64,000 nucleotides of DNA from Lelliottia sp. JS-SCA-14 (GCF_035593345.1 NZ_CP141606.1:2790001-2854000); one strand, 5' to 3'. Counted from the stretch's first letter, positions 31,270 to 41,435 are shown. Notes: generated by a model not told the origin, from the sequence alone. A program made the numbers and translations.

Positions 31270-32634
31270 GTGATTAGTATATTCGACATGTTCAAAGTGG
31301 GGATTGGCCCGTCTTCTTCCCACACTGTAGGCCCAATGAAGGCCGGTAAACAGTTCGTCGATGATCTGGTCGAAAAAGGATTACTGGAAAGCACTACCCG
31401 CGTGGCCGTTGATGTTTACGGTTCGCTCTCTTTAACGGGTAAGGGCCACCACACCGATATCGCCATTATTATGGGTCTGGCAGGTAACATGCCGGACACA
31501 GTGGATATTGACGCCATTCCGGCGTTTATCCGCGACACTGAAACACGCGGTCGTCTGCTACTGGCTAACGGCAAGCACGAAGTGGATTTCCCCCACGACG
31601 ACGGCATGCGTTTCCGTAGCGACAACCTGTCGCTGCATGAAAACGGCATGCAGATCCACGCCTTCAACGGCGACAAAGTGATCTACAGCAAAACCTACTA
31701 CTCCATCGGCGGTGGTTTTATCGTCGACGAAGAGCATTTTGGCAAAGATACGGCGGGTGACGTGAACGTCCCTTACCCGTTTAAATCCGCGCAAGAGATG
31801 CTGGATTACTGCAAACAGACCGGCCTGTCCCTCTCCGGCATGGTGATGCAGAACGAACTGGCGCTGCACAGCAAAAAAGAGATCGAAGACTATTTTGGCA
31901 ACGTCTGGCAGACCATGCAGGCCTGTATCGATCGCGGGATCAACACCGAAGGCGTACTGCCTGGCCCGCTGCGCGTTCCGCGTCGTGCCTCTGCCCTGCG
32001 CCGTATGCTGGTCACCACCGATAAGTTCTCCAACGACCCGATGAACGTGGTTGACTGGGTGAATATGTTTGCGCTGGCCGTGAACGAAGAAAACGCCGCC
32101 GGTGGCCGCGTGGTCACCGCTCCGACCAACGGCGCATGCGGTATCGTTCCTGCGGTGCTGGCCTATTACGATCACTTTATCGAGCCGGTGACCCCGGATA
32201 TCTACACCCGCTACTTCCTCGCATCCGGTGCGGTGGGCGCATTGTATAAAATGAATGCCTCTATCTCCGGTGCCGAAGTGGGCTGTCAGGGTGAAGTGGG
32301 CGTGGCCTGCTCCATGGCGGCAGCGGGTCTGTCTGAACTGCTGGGCGCGAGCCCTGAGCAGGTATGCGTGGCCGCGGAAATCGGCATGGAGCATAACCTC
32401 GGTCTGACCTGTGACCCGGTTGCGGGCCAGGTGCAGGTGCCGTGCATCGAGCGTAACGCGATCGCCTCGGTGAAAGCGATCAATGCCTCGCGCATGGCAA
32501 TGCGCCGCACCAGCGAACCGCGTGTGTCGCTGGATAAGGTCATCGAAACCATGTACGAAACCGGTAAAGACATGAACGCCAAATACCGTGAAACCTCACG
32601 CGGCGGTCTGGCCATTAAGGTGCAGTGCGACTAA
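31270..32634 (+). CDS. sdaA: L-serine dehydratase 1 (4Fe-4S)
   Basis: Deaminates L-serine to pyruvate and ammonia using an oxygen-labile [4Fe-4S] cluster. 454 residues, as in E. coli, starting at GTG with AGGAGTGAG before it. The N-terminal beta domain starts F-K-V-G-I-G-P-S-S-S-H-T-V-G-P, and the C-terminal alpha domain holds the cluster cysteines (A-P-T-N-G-A-C-G-I-V-P; G-L-T-C-D-P-V; V-P-C-I-E-R-N). Monocistronic, followed by a hairpin. Confidence 0.98.
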   Translation: MISIFDMFKVGIGPSSSHTVGPMKAGKQFVDDLVEKGLLESTTRVAVDVYGSLSLTGKGHHTDIAIIMGLAGNMPDTVDIDAIPAFIRDTETRGRLLLANGKHEVDFPHDDGMRFRSDNLSLHENGMQIHAFNGDKVIYSKTYYSIGGGFIVDEEHFGKDTAGDVNVPYPFKSAQEMLDYCKQTGLSLSGMVMQNELALHSKKEIEDYFGNVWQTMQACIDRGINTEGVLPGPLRVPRRASALRRMLVTTDKFSNDPMNVVDWVNMFALAVNEENAAGGRVVTAPTNGACGIVPAVLAYYDHFIEPVTPDIYTRYFLASGAVGALYKMNASISGAEVGCQGEVGVACSMAAAGLSELLGASPEQVCVAAEIGMEHNLGLTCDPVAGQVQVPCIERNAIASVKAINASRMAMRRTSEPRVSLDKVIETMYETGKDMNAKYRETSRGGLAIKVQCD

Positions 32635-32657
32635 GCACGCCATTGATTATTCTCTCT

Positions 32658-32690
32658 CGCCCATCTGCAACGGATGGGCGATATTTATTC
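32658..32690 (+). terminator. Probable terminator of sdaA
   Basis: CGCCCATC-TGCAACG-GATGGGCG stem (32658-32680) followed by ATATTTATT, a weak U tract. Confidence 0.65.
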
Positions 32691-32774
32691 GCTTTCTCGT
32701 CACCGTAACATTTCCCCACTACACTTTCTGTGTTGCCCTGGCTCCTGTGCTGGCGGCTTATCGAGCCCCCTTTC

Positions 32775-34373
32775 ATGCAGAATGCGCAAAGGATCATTAA
32801 AAGTTATCGCCGAAACCGCATTATGGTCTGTGTGCTGGTGGCTTTTATTACGCTCTTTCTGACTCTCGGCATTCGGTTTATTTCACAGCGCAATTTAAAT
32901 CAGGAACGTATTCACACCTTTGTCAGCCACTCGGTGAATGCGCTGGATAAGATCCTGCTGCCGCTGCAGGCGGGCCGGGAAACCTTGCAAGCCCTGGTCG
33001 GCGCGCCCTGCCCTGACGCCCATCTGACGCTGCGTAAACGGGCCGCAACGCTGCAAACCGTGCGTTCTATCGCCCTGATCAAAGACGGTATTCTTTACTG
33101 CTCCAGCATATTTGGCGATCGCGATGTTCCCATTCGTCAGGTGCAGCCCGACCTGCCTTCCAGCCAGCCGCAGCTGGTACTGTCGACGGACAAATCGCTG
33201 CTCAAAGGCAGCCCGATTTTGATTCAGTGGTATCCGGTTTCCGACAGCGGGGAAGACGGCGTGATGCAGATTGTGAATATCGATCTGATCACCAAAATGA
33301 TGCTCGAGCCGCAGCGCCCGCTGATCACCGACGTCAGCCTGAACGTCGGGAACAAATTCCTGCGCTACGGGCAGAATGTCACCGACTCGCTGGCGTTCAC
33401 TCAGGACACCATGATCCTGAGCCAGACCTCAGGCCATTTCCCCTTTACCATCACCGTCAGCGGGCCGGGAGCCAGCGAACTGGCGCTGATGAATCTCCCC
33501 TCTCAGCTTCCGCTCGCCGTCTTGCTGAGCCTGCTGCTGGGCTATATCGCCTGGCTTGCCACCGCCAGCCGCATGAGTTTCACCTGGGAAATTAACCTCG
33601 GGTTAGCCGCGCGCGAGTTCGAGCTGTTCTGCCAGCCGTTGCTCAACGCCCGGACGCAGAAATGCGTCGGGGTGGAGATCCTGCTGCGCTGGAATAACCC
33701 TCGCCAGGGCTGGATTTCGCCGGACGTATTTATCCCCCTGGCGGAGGAACACAATCTGATTGTTCCCCTGACGCGCTACGTGATTATGGAAACCGTCCGC
33801 CAGATTGGCTATTTCCCGGCGAACAAGGGATTTCATATCGGGATTAACGTCGCGGCCAGCCACTTCCGCAACGGCGTGTTGCTCCAGGATCTGAACCGCT
33901 ACTGGTTCAACGCCCGCCCGAAACAGCAGTTAATCATTGAACTCACCGAGCGGGACGCGCTACTGGATGTGGATTATCGCATCGTGCGCGAGCTGCATCG
34001 CAAAGAGGTCAAACTGGCGATTGACGATTTCGGCACCGGCAACAGTTCCCTGTCGTGGCTGGAAAAACTGCGTCCGGATGTGCTGAAAATTGATAAGTCT
34101 TTCACCACCGCGCTGGGTACCGATGCGGTGAATTCGACAGTGACGGATATCATTATTGCCCTGGGGCAGCGGCTGAATATTGAACTGGTGGCGGAAGGCG
34201 TGGAGACACAGGAGCAGGCGCGTTACTTACGCCATCATGGGGTCAATATTTTGCAGGGATTTTTGTATGCGCGGCCAATGCCGCTGAAAGATTTTCCGCA
34301 GTGGCTGGCGGAGAGTTCGCCTCCGCCAGCCCCGCGTAACGGGCACGTGATGCCCGCTATGCCGTTACATTAA
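32775..34373 (+). CDS. pdeD: Cyclic di-GMP phosphodiesterase with CSS sensor domain
   Basis: Hydrolyses c-di-GMP to pGpG, opposing biofilm-promoting signals. 532 residues from the ATG at 32775, the E. coli PdeD (YoaD) length. Transmembrane helix ~17-36; periplasmic CSS-motif domain with the redox pair in Y-C-S-S (~res 102); second helix ~245-265; cytoplasmic EAL domain. The signature is E-I-L instead of E-A-L (G-V-E-I-L-L-R-W), and catalytic residues E-L-T-E-R, D-D-F-G-T-G and V-A-E-G-V-E-T are intact. Convergent with yoaE, 6 bp apart. Confidence 0.95.
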   Translation: MQNAQRIIKSYRRNRIMVCVLVAFITLFLTLGIRFISQRNLNQERIHTFVSHSVNALDKILLPLQAGRETLQALVGAPCPDAHLTLRKRAATLQTVRSIALIKDGILYCSSIFGDRDVPIRQVQPDLPSSQPQLVLSTDKSLLKGSPILIQWYPVSDSGEDGVMQIVNIDLITKMMLEPQRPLITDVSLNVGNKFLRYGQNVTDSLAFTQDTMILSQTSGHFPFTITVSGPGASELALMNLPSQLPLAVLLSLLLGYIAWLATASRMSFTWEINLGLAAREFELFCQPLLNARTQKCVGVEILLRWNNPRQGWISPDVFIPLAEEHNLIVPLTRYVIMETVRQIGYFPANKGFHIGINVAASHFRNGVLLQDLNRYWFNARPKQQLIIELTERDALLDVDYRIVRELHRKEVKLAIDDFGTGNSSLSWLEKLRPDVLKIDKSFTTALGTDAVNSTVTDIIIALGQRLNIELVAEGVETQEQARYLRHHGVNILQGFLYARPMPLKDFPQWLAESSPPPAPRNGHVMPAMPLH

Positions 34374-34379
34374 GCCTGA

Positions 34380-35939
34380 TTACTCTTCTTCGTCGTGGGC
34401 GGACTGCTCTTTAACAATACGCACCATGTCTACCCGGTAATCATTCGCCTGCATGATTGTGATCTGCAGCGGCGGGAGTTCAATGATATCGCCGACGCGC
34501 GGGATTTGACCGTTCACGGCAATCACTAAACCGGCCACGGTCGCGATATCTTCTTCGTCGTTGATGACGTTATCGAGACCCAGCGTATGCTGCAGGGCGT
34601 GCAGGTCGGTGGTGCCTTTGACCAGCCAGCCGTCGCCATCGGCCACGATCTCTGGCGTTTCATCGGCGTCAGGGAACTCACCGGCAATCGCTTCTAGCAC
34701 GTCCAGCGGGGTCACCAGACCCTGCACCACGCCAAATTCGTTGGTGACGATAACGAAGCTACCGCGGGCACGACGCAGGACGCCAAGCAGGTTGATCGGG
34801 TCCAGGGTTTCCGGCACCACAATCGCCGGGGAGGCCGCGGCAATCGCTTCGACGTTCACGCCCTCTTCCAGCGCCACCAGCATCTCTTTGGCGCGCACCA
34901 CACCGATGATCTCATCCAGCTCACCGCGACACACCGGGAACAGGCTGTGCGGTGAAGAGAGCAACTGCTGGCGAATTTCATCCACCGTCAGGTTGGCATC
35001 GACCCAGCTGATTTCACCGCGTGGTGTCATAATGCCGCGCAACGAGCGGGAAGCCAGGGAGAGGACGCCGTTAATCATGTAACGCTCTTCTTCCACAAAC
35101 GCGCCTTCCGGCACCGGAACCGGGTTACGGTTCGCGGTTTCTGGCTGGACGTTGGTCTGACGACGACCGCCCATCAGACGCAGGATGGCGTCAGCGGTAC
35201 GGGCGCGCAGCGGCTGATTGGACTGCTGTTTGATGAAGTTACGGCGCGCAATCTGGTTAAACAGCTCGATAATGATCGAGAAGCCAATCGCGGCGTACAG
35301 GTAGCCTTTTGGAATATGGAAGCCGAAACCTTCTGCAACGAGGCTCAGACCAATCATCAGCAGGAAGCTCAGACACAGCACCACGACCGTTGGATGTTCG
35401 TTCACAAAACGGGTCAGCGGTTTAGACGCCAGCAGCATCACGGCCATCGCAATCACGACAGCGGCCATCATCACCGGCAGGTGGTTCACCATGCCGACGG
35501 CAGTAATCACCGCGTCCAGGGAGAAGACGGCGTCGAGCACCACGATCTGCGCAACCACCACCCAGAAACTCGCATAGCCTTTACCGTGTCCATCGTCGTG
35601 CTGTCGGTTTTCCAGCCGTTCATGCAACTCGGTTGTCGCTTTGAACAGCAGGAATAGCCCCCCCACCAGCATGATCAAATCACGGCCGGAGAAGGTGAAA
35701 TCCATCACGGTGAACAGCGGTTTGGTCAGGGTGACCATCCACGAAATAACGGACAGCAGCGCGAGACGCATGATCAGCGCCAGCGAAAGGCCGATTAAAC
35801 GCGCTTTGTCGCGCTGTTTTGGCGGCAGCTTATCCGCAAGGATGGCGATAAACACCAGGTTGTCGATACCGAGAACAATCTCAAGAACAACCAGCGTGAG
35901 TAATCCCACCCAGATTGACGGGTCCATTAAGAATTCCAT
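34380..35939 (-). CDS. yoaE: TerC-family inner-membrane protein with CBS and CorC_HlyC domains
   Basis: 519 residues. N-terminal TerC domain with about seven transmembrane helices (res ~10-240; I-D-N-L-V-F-I and [10 protein letters not shown] acidic motifs suggest metal transport), then paired CBS domains (~300-420) and a C-terminal CorC_HlyC domain (~435-510). The family is linked to metal-ion efflux; TerC proteins have been proposed to supply Mn to exported proteins. Divergent from manX over a 463-bp spacer. Confidence 0.93.
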   Translation of the reverse strand: MEFLMDPSIWVGLLTLVVLEIVLGIDNLVFIAILADKLPPKQRDKARLIGLSLALIMRLALLSVISWMVTLTKPLFTVMDFTFSGRDLIMLVGGLFLLFKATTELHERLENRQHDDGHGKGYASFWVVVAQIVVLDAVFSLDAVITAVGMVNHLPVMMAAVVIAMAVMLLASKPLTRFVNEHPTVVVLCLSFLLMIGLSLVAEGFGFHIPKGYLYAAIGFSIIIELFNQIARRNFIKQQSNQPLRARTADAILRLMGGRRQTNVQPETANRNPVPVPEGAFVEEERYMINGVLSLASRSLRGIMTPRGEISWVDANLTVDEIRQQLLSSPHSLFPVCRGELDEIIGVVRAKEMLVALEEGVNVEAIAAASPAIVVPETLDPINLLGVLRRARGSFVIVTNEFGVVQGLVTPLDVLEAIAGEFPDADETPEIVADGDGWLVKGTTDLHALQHTLGLDNVINDEEDIATVAGLVIAVNGQIPRVGDIIELPPLQITIMQANDYRVDMVRIVKEQSAHDEEE

Positions 35940-36402
35940 GACAAGCTCCTGCTAAAGGAATGACTAAACGGCGCCCCGAAAAGCATGGGCGAAATGACGG
36001 TAGACGTGTGTAATGAGTGGCGAGGTTCGCCGGCGTGCAAGGCGCAAAATGGCCTGGAAGATGACTGACGTCGGTGACGATCCATACAGTGGGCTGTAGC
36101 CCTATACTCCTGGTTATTAAACGGAGGCTAAACATATCAGAGACAATGGCTTTTTAGCAAAGATTTACTTTCCTTTGCAAAGATCTGTTACAGAGTCGAT
36201 TTTCATTTGAGATAAATCTCGTCTGCGTAGCTAAATTACGGATCTTCATCACATAAATTATTTTTTCACTATCTAAAATAATTCCCGGAAGTCTTCGTTA
36301 ATTTAACTCTAACCCTTTATCTGAATCGATTCGGTGCGCCGGGGAAGATTCTCAGTACAACTGCCTGTCAGTTGTATTCATGATAATAAAAGGAGGTAGC
36401 AA
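35940..36402. other. 463-bp divergent intergenic region yoaE/manX
   Basis: No credible ORF. The yoaE side (35940-36125) is G/C-rich and could be a long 5' leader. The manX side is AT-rich, with a repeated GCAAAGAT motif (36159 and 36176) and the Mlc/NagC-type palindrome annotated separately. The manX Shine-Dalgarno AAAGGAGG lies just before 36403. Confidence 0.6.
36256..36283. promoter_or_regulatory. Mlc/NagC-type operator upstream of manXYZ
   Basis: AATTATTTT and AAAATAATT form a perfect 9-bp inverted repeat around a 10-base centre (TTCACTATCT). This matches the TTATTTT/AAAATAA architecture of Mlc and NagC operators known to control manXYZ in E. coli. It lies 120 bases upstream of the manX start. 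Confidence 0.85.
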
Positions 36403-37365
36403 GTGACCATTGCTATTGTAATAGGCACACATGGTTGGGCTGCAGAGCAGTTACTCAAAACCGCAGAGATGCTGTTGGGTGAGCAGGAAAACGTTGGCTG
36501 GATCGATTTCGTCCCTGGCGAAAACGCTGAAACGCTGATCGAAAAATACACGGCTCAGCTGGAGAAACTGGATACCCGTAGTGGGGTGCTGTTTCTCGTT
36601 GATACATGGGGTGGCAGTCCGTTTAACGCCGCCAGCCGCATTGTCGTCGATAAAGAGCATTATGAAGTTGTCGCGGGCGTCAACATTCCTATGCTGGTCG
36701 AAACGCTGATGGCGCGTGACGACAACCCGAGCTTTGACGAACTGGTCGCTCTGGCTGTCGAAACCGGTCGCGAAGGCGTGAAAGCGCTGAAAGCGAAACC
36801 GGCAGAGAAACCTGCCCCGGTCGCCGCAGCGGTGAAAGCCGCGGTTCCCACTAAACCGATGGGCGCGAACGATTACATGGTGATCGGGCTGGCGCGTATT
36901 GATGACCGTTTAATCCACGGCCAGGTGGCAACACGCTGGACCAAAGAGACCAACGTGAAACGCATTATCGTCGTCAGCGACGAAGTGGCCGCCGATCACG
37001 TTCGTAAAACCCTTCTCACCCAGGTTGCTCCTCCGGGCGTTACCGCACATGTCGTGGACGTCGCCAAGATGATCCGCGTGTATAACAACCCGAAATATGC
37101 CGGTGAACGCGTCATGCTCCTGTTCACCAACCCGACAGACGTTGAACGCGTGGTGGAAGGCGGCGTGAAAATCACCTCCGTAAACATCGGTGGTATGGCT
37201 TTCCGTCAGGGCAAAACGCAGGTAAACAACGCGATTTCCGTCGATGAAAAAGATATCGAAGCCTTCAATAAGCTGAATGCACGCGGTATTGAACTGGAAG
37301 CCCGTAAGGTTTCCACGGATCAGAGACTGAAAATGATGGATTTGATCGGCAAGGTTGGGAAATAA
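36403..37365 (+). CDS. manX: Mannose PTS enzyme IIAB
   Basis: Cytoplasmic phosphotransfer protein for mannose, glucose, glucosamine and related sugars. 320 residues from GTG at 36403, with AAAGGAGG upstream. The IIA domain carries the phospho-His in G-T-H-G-W (His10). An Ala/Pro-rich linker (~130-155, K-P-A-E-K-P-A-P) leads to the IIB domain, whose phospho-His lies in R-L-I-H-G-Q-V (~res 174). First gene of manXYZ; repression by Mlc/NagC is inferred from the operator. Confidence 0.98.
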   Translation: MTIAIVIGTHGWAAEQLLKTAEMLLGEQENVGWIDFVPGENAETLIEKYTAQLEKLDTRSGVLFLVDTWGGSPFNAASRIVVDKEHYEVVAGVNIPMLVETLMARDDNPSFDELVALAVETGREGVKALKAKPAEKPAPVAAAVKAAVPTKPMGANDYMVIGLARIDDRLIHGQVATRWTKETNVKRIIVVSDEVAADHVRKTLLTQVAPPGVTAHVVDVAKMIRVYNNPKYAGERVMLLFTNPTDVERVVEGGVKITSVNIGGMAFRQGKTQVNNAISVDEKDIEAFNKLNARGIELEARKVSTDQRLKMMDLIGKVGK

Positions 37366-37413
37366 CCCAGGCGCTGATTTTTCACATAAAGCTTATGTTA
37401 TAGGAGAAGTACA

Positions 37414-38214
37414 ATGGAGATTACCACTCTTCAGATTGTGCTGGTGTTCATCGTCGCGTGTATTGCGGGTATGGAATCCGTACTTGATGAATTTCAGTTC
37501 CACCGCCCACTGGTGGCCTGTACGTTGATTGGCGCCGTTCTCGGCGATATGAAAACCGGTATTATCATCGGTGGTACGCTGGAAATGATCGCCCTGGGCT
37601 GGATGAACATCGGCGCGGCCGTTGCGCCTGATGCGGCGCTGGCGTCCATCATTTCTACGGTTCTGGTTATTGCCGGACATCAAAGCATCGGTGCCGGTAT
37701 CGCACTGGCTATCCCACTGGCAGCAGCAGGCCAGGTTCTGACCATCATCGTTCGTACTATCACCGTGGCCTTCCAGCACGCGGCGGATAAGGCGGCAGAT
37801 AATGGCAACCTGACGGCGCTCTCGTGGATCCACGTCTCGTCCCTGTTCCTGCAGGCCATGCGTATCGCTATCCCTGCGGTTATCGTTGCCATCTCTGTCG
37901 GTACCAGCGAAGTGCAGAGCATGCTGAACGCGATTCCAGAAGTCGTGACCGGCGGTCTGAACATCGCGGGTGGCATGATCGTGGTCGTCGGTTATGCGAT
38001 GGTCATCAACATGATGCGCGCAGGCTACCTGATGCCGTTCTTCTACCTCGGCTTTGTTACCGCGGCGTTCACTAACTTCAACCTGGTTGCTCTGGGTGTG
38101 ATTGGTGCGGTGATGGCGATTCTGTACATCCAGCTGAGCCCGAAATATAACCGCGTCGCGGGTGCACCAGCGCAGGCTGCTGGTAACAACGATCTCGATA
38201 ACGAACTGGACTAG
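37414..38214 (+). CDS. manY: Mannose PTS enzyme IIC
   Basis: Membrane-embedded sugar channel subunit of the mannose permease. 266 residues, the E. coli length, with multiple transmembrane spans. The EIIC mannose signature region is G-G-T-L-E-M-I-A-L-G-W-M-N-I-G-A. SD AGGAG precedes the ATG. In E. coli the IIC/IID complex is also the entry route for phage lambda DNA and for class IIa-type bacteriocins. Confidence 0.98.
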   Translation: MEITTLQIVLVFIVACIAGMESVLDEFQFHRPLVACTLIGAVLGDMKTGIIIGGTLEMIALGWMNIGAAVAPDAALASIISTVLVIAGHQSIGAGIALAIPLAAAGQVLTIIVRTITVAFQHAADKAADNGNLTALSWIHVSSLFLQAMRIAIPAVIVAISVGTSEVQSMLNAIPEVVTGGLNIAGGMIVVVGYAMVINMMRAGYLMPFFYLGFVTAAFTNFNLVALGVIGAVMAILYIQLSPKYNRVAGAPAQAAGNNDLDNELD

Positions 38215-38226
38215 CAGGTGAGCGAA

Positions 38227-39078
38227 ATGGTTGATATGACAAAAACTACCACCGAGAAAAAACTCACTCCGGGTGATATTCGTGGCGTATTCCTGCGTTC
38301 GAACCTGTTCCAGGGTTCATGGAACTTCGAACGTATGCAGGCGCTGGGCTTCTGCTTCTCCATGGTACCGGCGATTCGACGCCTGTATCCGGAAAACAAC
38401 GAAGCACGTCGCCAGGCGATTAAACGTCACCTGGAATTCTTTAACACCCACCCTTACGTTGCGGCTCCGGTTCTCGGCGTAACTCTGGCGATGGAAGAGC
38501 AGCGTGCAAACGGCGCAGAGATTGACGATGGTGCCATCAACGGTATCAAAGTCGGTCTGATGGGTCCGCTGGCAGGCGTGGGCGACCCAATCTTCTGGGG
38601 TACCGTACGTCCGGTCTTCGCGGCACTCGGCGCGGGTATCGCGATGAGCGGCAGCCTGCTCGGCCCACTGCTGTTCTTCATTCTGTTCAACGCAGTCCGT
38701 CTGGCAACCCGTTACTACGGCGTGGCTTACGGCTACCGTAAAGGTGTCGATATCGTTTCTGATATGGGCGGCGGCTTCCTGCAGAAACTGACTGAGGGGG
38801 CGTCCATTCTCGGCCTCTTTGTCATGGGGGCTCTGGTGAACAAGTGGACGCACGTGAACATCCCGCTGGTGGTGTCGACCATCACCGGTCAGGATGGACA
38901 AACGCGTGTGACCACCGTGCAGACCATCCTCGACCAGCTGATGCCGGGCCTGGTGCCGCTGCTGCTGACCTTTGCCTGTATGTGGCTGCTGCGTAAGAAA
39001 GTGAACGCCCTGTGGATCATCGTTGGCTTCTTCGTCATCGGTATCGTGGGTTACGCTATCGGCCTGTTGGGTCTGTAA
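38227..39078 (+). CDS. manZ: Mannose PTS enzyme IID
   Basis: Second membrane subunit of the mannose permease. 283 residues from the ATG at 38227 (M-V-D-M), the family start; AGCAGGTGAG immediately upstream is the SD, so the in-frame GTG at 38218 is unlikely. The IID domain contains L-G-V-T-L-A-M-E-E-Q and G-P-L-A-G-V-G-D-P. 12 bp after manY; followed by a terminator. Confidence 0.98.
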   Translation: MVDMTKTTTEKKLTPGDIRGVFLRSNLFQGSWNFERMQALGFCFSMVPAIRRLYPENNEARRQAIKRHLEFFNTHPYVAAPVLGVTLAMEEQRANGAEIDDGAINGIKVGLMGPLAGVGDPIFWGTVRPVFAALGAGIAMSGSLLGPLLFFILFNAVRLATRYYGVAYGYRKGVDIVSDMGGGFLQKLTEGASILGLFVMGALVNKWTHVNIPLVVSTITGQDGQTRVTTVQTILDQLMPGLVPLLLTFACMWLLRKKVNALWIIVGFFVIGIVGYAIGLLGL

Positions 39079-39093
39079 GTTTTCGCTTTATCT

Positions 39094-39119
39094 ACCGGGG
39101 GCTTGCCCCCGGTTTTTTA
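39094..39119 (+). terminator. Terminator after manXYZ
   Basis: ACCGGGGGC-TT-GCCCCCGGT stem (39094-39113) followed by TTTTTT. yobD starts 14 bases later, so yobD probably depends on read-through or its own promoter. Confidence 0.9.
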
Positions 39120-39132
39120 TTCTGGAGGACGA

Positions 39133-39591
39133 ATGACGGTTACGGATATCGTACTGGTTCTGTTTATTGTTGCCCTTCTGGCGTACGCCATTTACGACGA
39201 ATTCCTGATGCCCCGCCGCCACGGCGAGACACTGCTTTCCATCCCCCTCCTGCGTCGCGGTCGGGTTGATGCTTTTATCTTCGCGGGTCTGCTCGCCATT
39301 CTGATTTACAACAATGCCATGAGCCACGGTGCATTATTAACCACATGGTTATTATGTGCGCTGGCATTAATGGCGATTTATCTCTTCTGGATCAGAGCGC
39401 CGAAGATCCTCTTCAAACGTCATGGCTTTTTCTTCGCCAATGCGTGGATAGAATATAACCGTATTAAAGAGATGAATTTATCCGAGGACGGCGTGCTGGT
39501 CATGCAATTAGAGCAGCGCCGCCTGCTCATCCGGGTGAAGAATATTGATGACCTCGAGAAAATATACAAATTAATGGTTAAAACTCAATGA
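39133..39591 (+). CDS. yobD: DUF986 inner-membrane protein YobD
   Basis: 152 residues from the ATG at 39133 (M-T-V-T-D-I), with GGAGGACG upstream. Three predicted transmembrane helices (~1-21, 45-62, 70-92) followed by a soluble tail rich in [13 protein letters not shown]0266/DUF986; function unknown. Its location just after manZ is conserved in enterobacteria, but the man terminator intervenes. Confidence 0.94.
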   Translation: MTVTDIVLVLFIVALLAYAIYDEFLMPRRHGETLLSIPLLRRGRVDAFIFAGLLAILIYNNAMSHGALLTTWLLCALALMAIYLFWIRAPKILFKRHGFFFANAWIEYNRIKEMNLSEDGVLVMQLEQRRLLIRVKNIDDLEKIYKLMVKTQ

Positions 39592-39599
39592 GTTAAATT

Positions 39600-39658
39600 T
39601 ATAGCAACGGCTATATATTGTCTCTTTTCGCGGCGAGCAATATATAGCCACAGCTATA
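39600..39658. repeat. Long hairpin / palindrome after yobD
   Basis: GGCTATATATTG (39609-39620) and CAATATATAGCC (39638-39649) pair perfectly over 12 bp around a 17-base centre. An outer TATAGC/GCTATA pair (39600-39605 and 39653-39658) extends it across a 3x3 internal loop. There is no U tract, so it is not a classical terminator. It lies 9 bases after the yobD stop. Confidence 0.75.
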
Positions 39659-39794
39659 TTCCCGCCTGAATTAACTTATATTTATTAACGTTATTCTCAC
39701 CAATAAATCTAAATGAAAATCGTTATCAACAAGTTAATGGAATAATACCTTCCTGTTGTTGTTTTATATTCTCAAAATATGTTAAGGTTGCGCC

Positions 39795-39950
39795 CGTCGT
39801 TGGGGAGTAGCCGATTTCCCGTCCCAGGGAAATGTACGTGTCAACATACTCGTTGAAAAACGTGGTGCGTACGGATCGCTTTCTGCACAGATTCTGTGCA
39901 TTGAGGTCAGGCGAGACCATAGATACATCAACTGCTGTTTACTGGGGGCA
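39795..39950 (+). ncRNA. yybP-ykoY manganese riboswitch (mntP leader)
   Basis: The leader of mntP contains the conserved family features: a GGGGAGTAGCC 5' element (~39802), TCAACATACTCG (~39841-39852), and the downstream GGTCAGGCGAGACC with ATAGATACATCAACTGC (~39905-39934). In E. coli the same leader binds Mn2+ and raises mntP translation. End coordinates are approximate. The remaining spacer (39659-39794) is AT-rich and probably holds the promoter. Confidence 0.88.
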
Positions 39951-39990
39951 GTGATGTGTCATATGGATATCCCCGGTCTGGACGCTTTAA

Positions 39991-40557
39991 ATGAATATCT
40001 CCGCTACGATCCTTCTCGCTTTCGGCATGTCCATGGACGCTTTCGCGGCCTCAATGGGTAAAGGTGCCACGCTCCACAAACCAAAATTCTCTGAAGCCCT
40101 GCGCACCGGTCTTATTTTCGGCGCTATCGAAACCCTCACCCCGCTTATCGGCTGGGGACTTGGCATGCTCGCCAGCCAGTTTGTGCTGGAGTGGAACCAC
40201 TGGATTGCCTTTATCCTGCTGGCGTTCCTCGGCGGGCGAATGGTGATTGAAGGGTGTCGTGGAAGTACAGCTGAAGACGAAGCGCCGATTCACCGCCACG
40301 GTTTCTGGCTGCTGGTGACCACCGCGATTGCCACCAGCCTGGATGCAATGGCCGTCGGCGTCGGTCTGGCGTTCCTGCAGGTGAATATCATCGCCACCGC
40401 GCTGGCTATCGGCTGTGCCACGCTGATCATGTCGACGCTGGGAATAATGGTCGGTCGCTTTATCGGCCCGCTGTTAGGTAAGCGAGCCGAAATCCTGGGC
40501 GGTATCGTGTTAATCGGGATTGGCGGACAGATCCTCTGGTCGCACTTCTACGGTTAA
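39991..40557 (+). CDS. mntP: Manganese efflux pump MntP
   Basis: Exports Mn2+ across the inner membrane. 188 residues, six transmembrane helices, and the two D-A-(F/M)-A signatures typical of the DUF204 family: [10 protein letters not shown] (helix 1) and S-L-D-A-M-A-V-G-V (helix 4). Controlled by the upstream riboswitch. The stop overlaps the end of convergent rlmA by 4 bases. Confidence 0.97.
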   Translation: MNISATILLAFGMSMDAFAASMGKGATLHKPKFSEALRTGLIFGAIETLTPLIGWGLGMLASQFVLEWNHWIAFILLAFLGGRMVIEGCRGSTAEDEAPIHRHGFWLLVTTAIATSLDAMAVGVGLAFLQVNIIATALAIGCATLIMSTLGIMVGRFIGPLLGKRAEILGGIVLIGIGGQILWSHFYG

Positions 40558-41369
40558 CCCTCGCGCTGCCAGCAGTGAAGACTGAAATCTGTCTGGCAGC
40601 GAAACACCTCTTGTTTCCCTAAAGTTTCCCATACTTCCGGTTTTGCCCGCCACGCGAACGGCGTCATCTGGAGCAGTGCCACCGCCTCCTCGCCTGTCAG
40701 TGTCATTTCGTAGCCCAATGACTGCTCATGCTTCAACGCAAAACCGGCCAGCTGTTCGGAATGCGGGGCATGCAGACGCACTTCGTCGTAAATCAGCCCT
40801 TTCATTTCCATCAGGTGTTTCGGCCCCGGCGTCACGGTGATCACCCACCCGCCCGGTTTGACCACCCGCGCCAGCTCTTCTGCTTTACAGGGGGCGTAAA
40901 TACGGATAATCGCATCCTGGCTGGCCTCTTCAAACGGCAGACGATGGCTCGAGGCCACACAAAATGTCACCTGCGGATAGCGCTTCGCCGCGGCGCGAAT
41001 GGCCGATTTAGAGACATCCAGCCCCACCGTTTCGGCGCCTTTGCTTTTCGCCACCTCCGCGAAGGCTGCTGTGTAGTAGCCTTCTCCGCAGCCGATATCC
41101 AGAATCGACGTGGCGTTCTCTTCCATCACCGTGGCGAGCCGTTCAGCCACGGCATCACGCAGCGGCTGATAATGACCGGCGTCGAGAAACGCGCGACGCG
41201 CCTGCATCATCTCAGCGGAATCTCCCGGATCCCGGGAGCGTTTGTGCTGAACGGGCAGCAAATTCACATAGCCTTCTTTCGCCTTGTCAAACCGGTGCCC
41301 CTGCGGACAGGTATAGCTATTGTGTTCGTGCGTCAGCAGCGCGTGGCATAAGGGACAACTGAATGACAT
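40554..41369 (-). CDS. rlmA: 23S rRNA (guanine(745)-N(1))-methyltransferase
   Basis: Methylates G745 of 23S rRNA with SAM. 271 residues from the ATG at 41369 (M-S-F-S-C-P-L-C). N-terminal zinc finger C-P-L-C ... C-P-Q-G-H, then a Rossmann methyltransferase domain with motif [12 protein letters not shown]. The position between mntP and cspC-side genes follows E. coli order. Confidence 0.96.
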   Translation of the reverse strand: MSFSCPLCHALLTHEHNSYTCPQGHRFDKAKEGYVNLLPVQHKRSRDPGDSAEMMQARRAFLDAGHYQPLRDAVAERLATVMEENATSILDIGCGEGYYTAAFAEVAKSKGAETVGLDVSKSAIRAAAKRYPQVTFCVASSHRLPFEEASQDAIIRIYAPCKAEELARVVKPGGWVITVTPGPKHLMEMKGLIYDEVRLHAPHSEQLAGFALKHEQSLGYEMTLTGEEAVALLQMTPFAWRAKPEVWETLGKQEVFRCQTDFSLHCWQREG

Positions 41370-41435
41370 GGTAACTCCAGGCAATATCAAAGGGCGAAAG
41401 TGTACCGCTATTCGCCCTGGTATAAAACGCCTGGC

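Noticed and set aside
36230-36260. Possible CRP site before manX (ending TCACA)
   Set aside because: Only the right half-site fits; the left half at the required spacing matches two of five bases.
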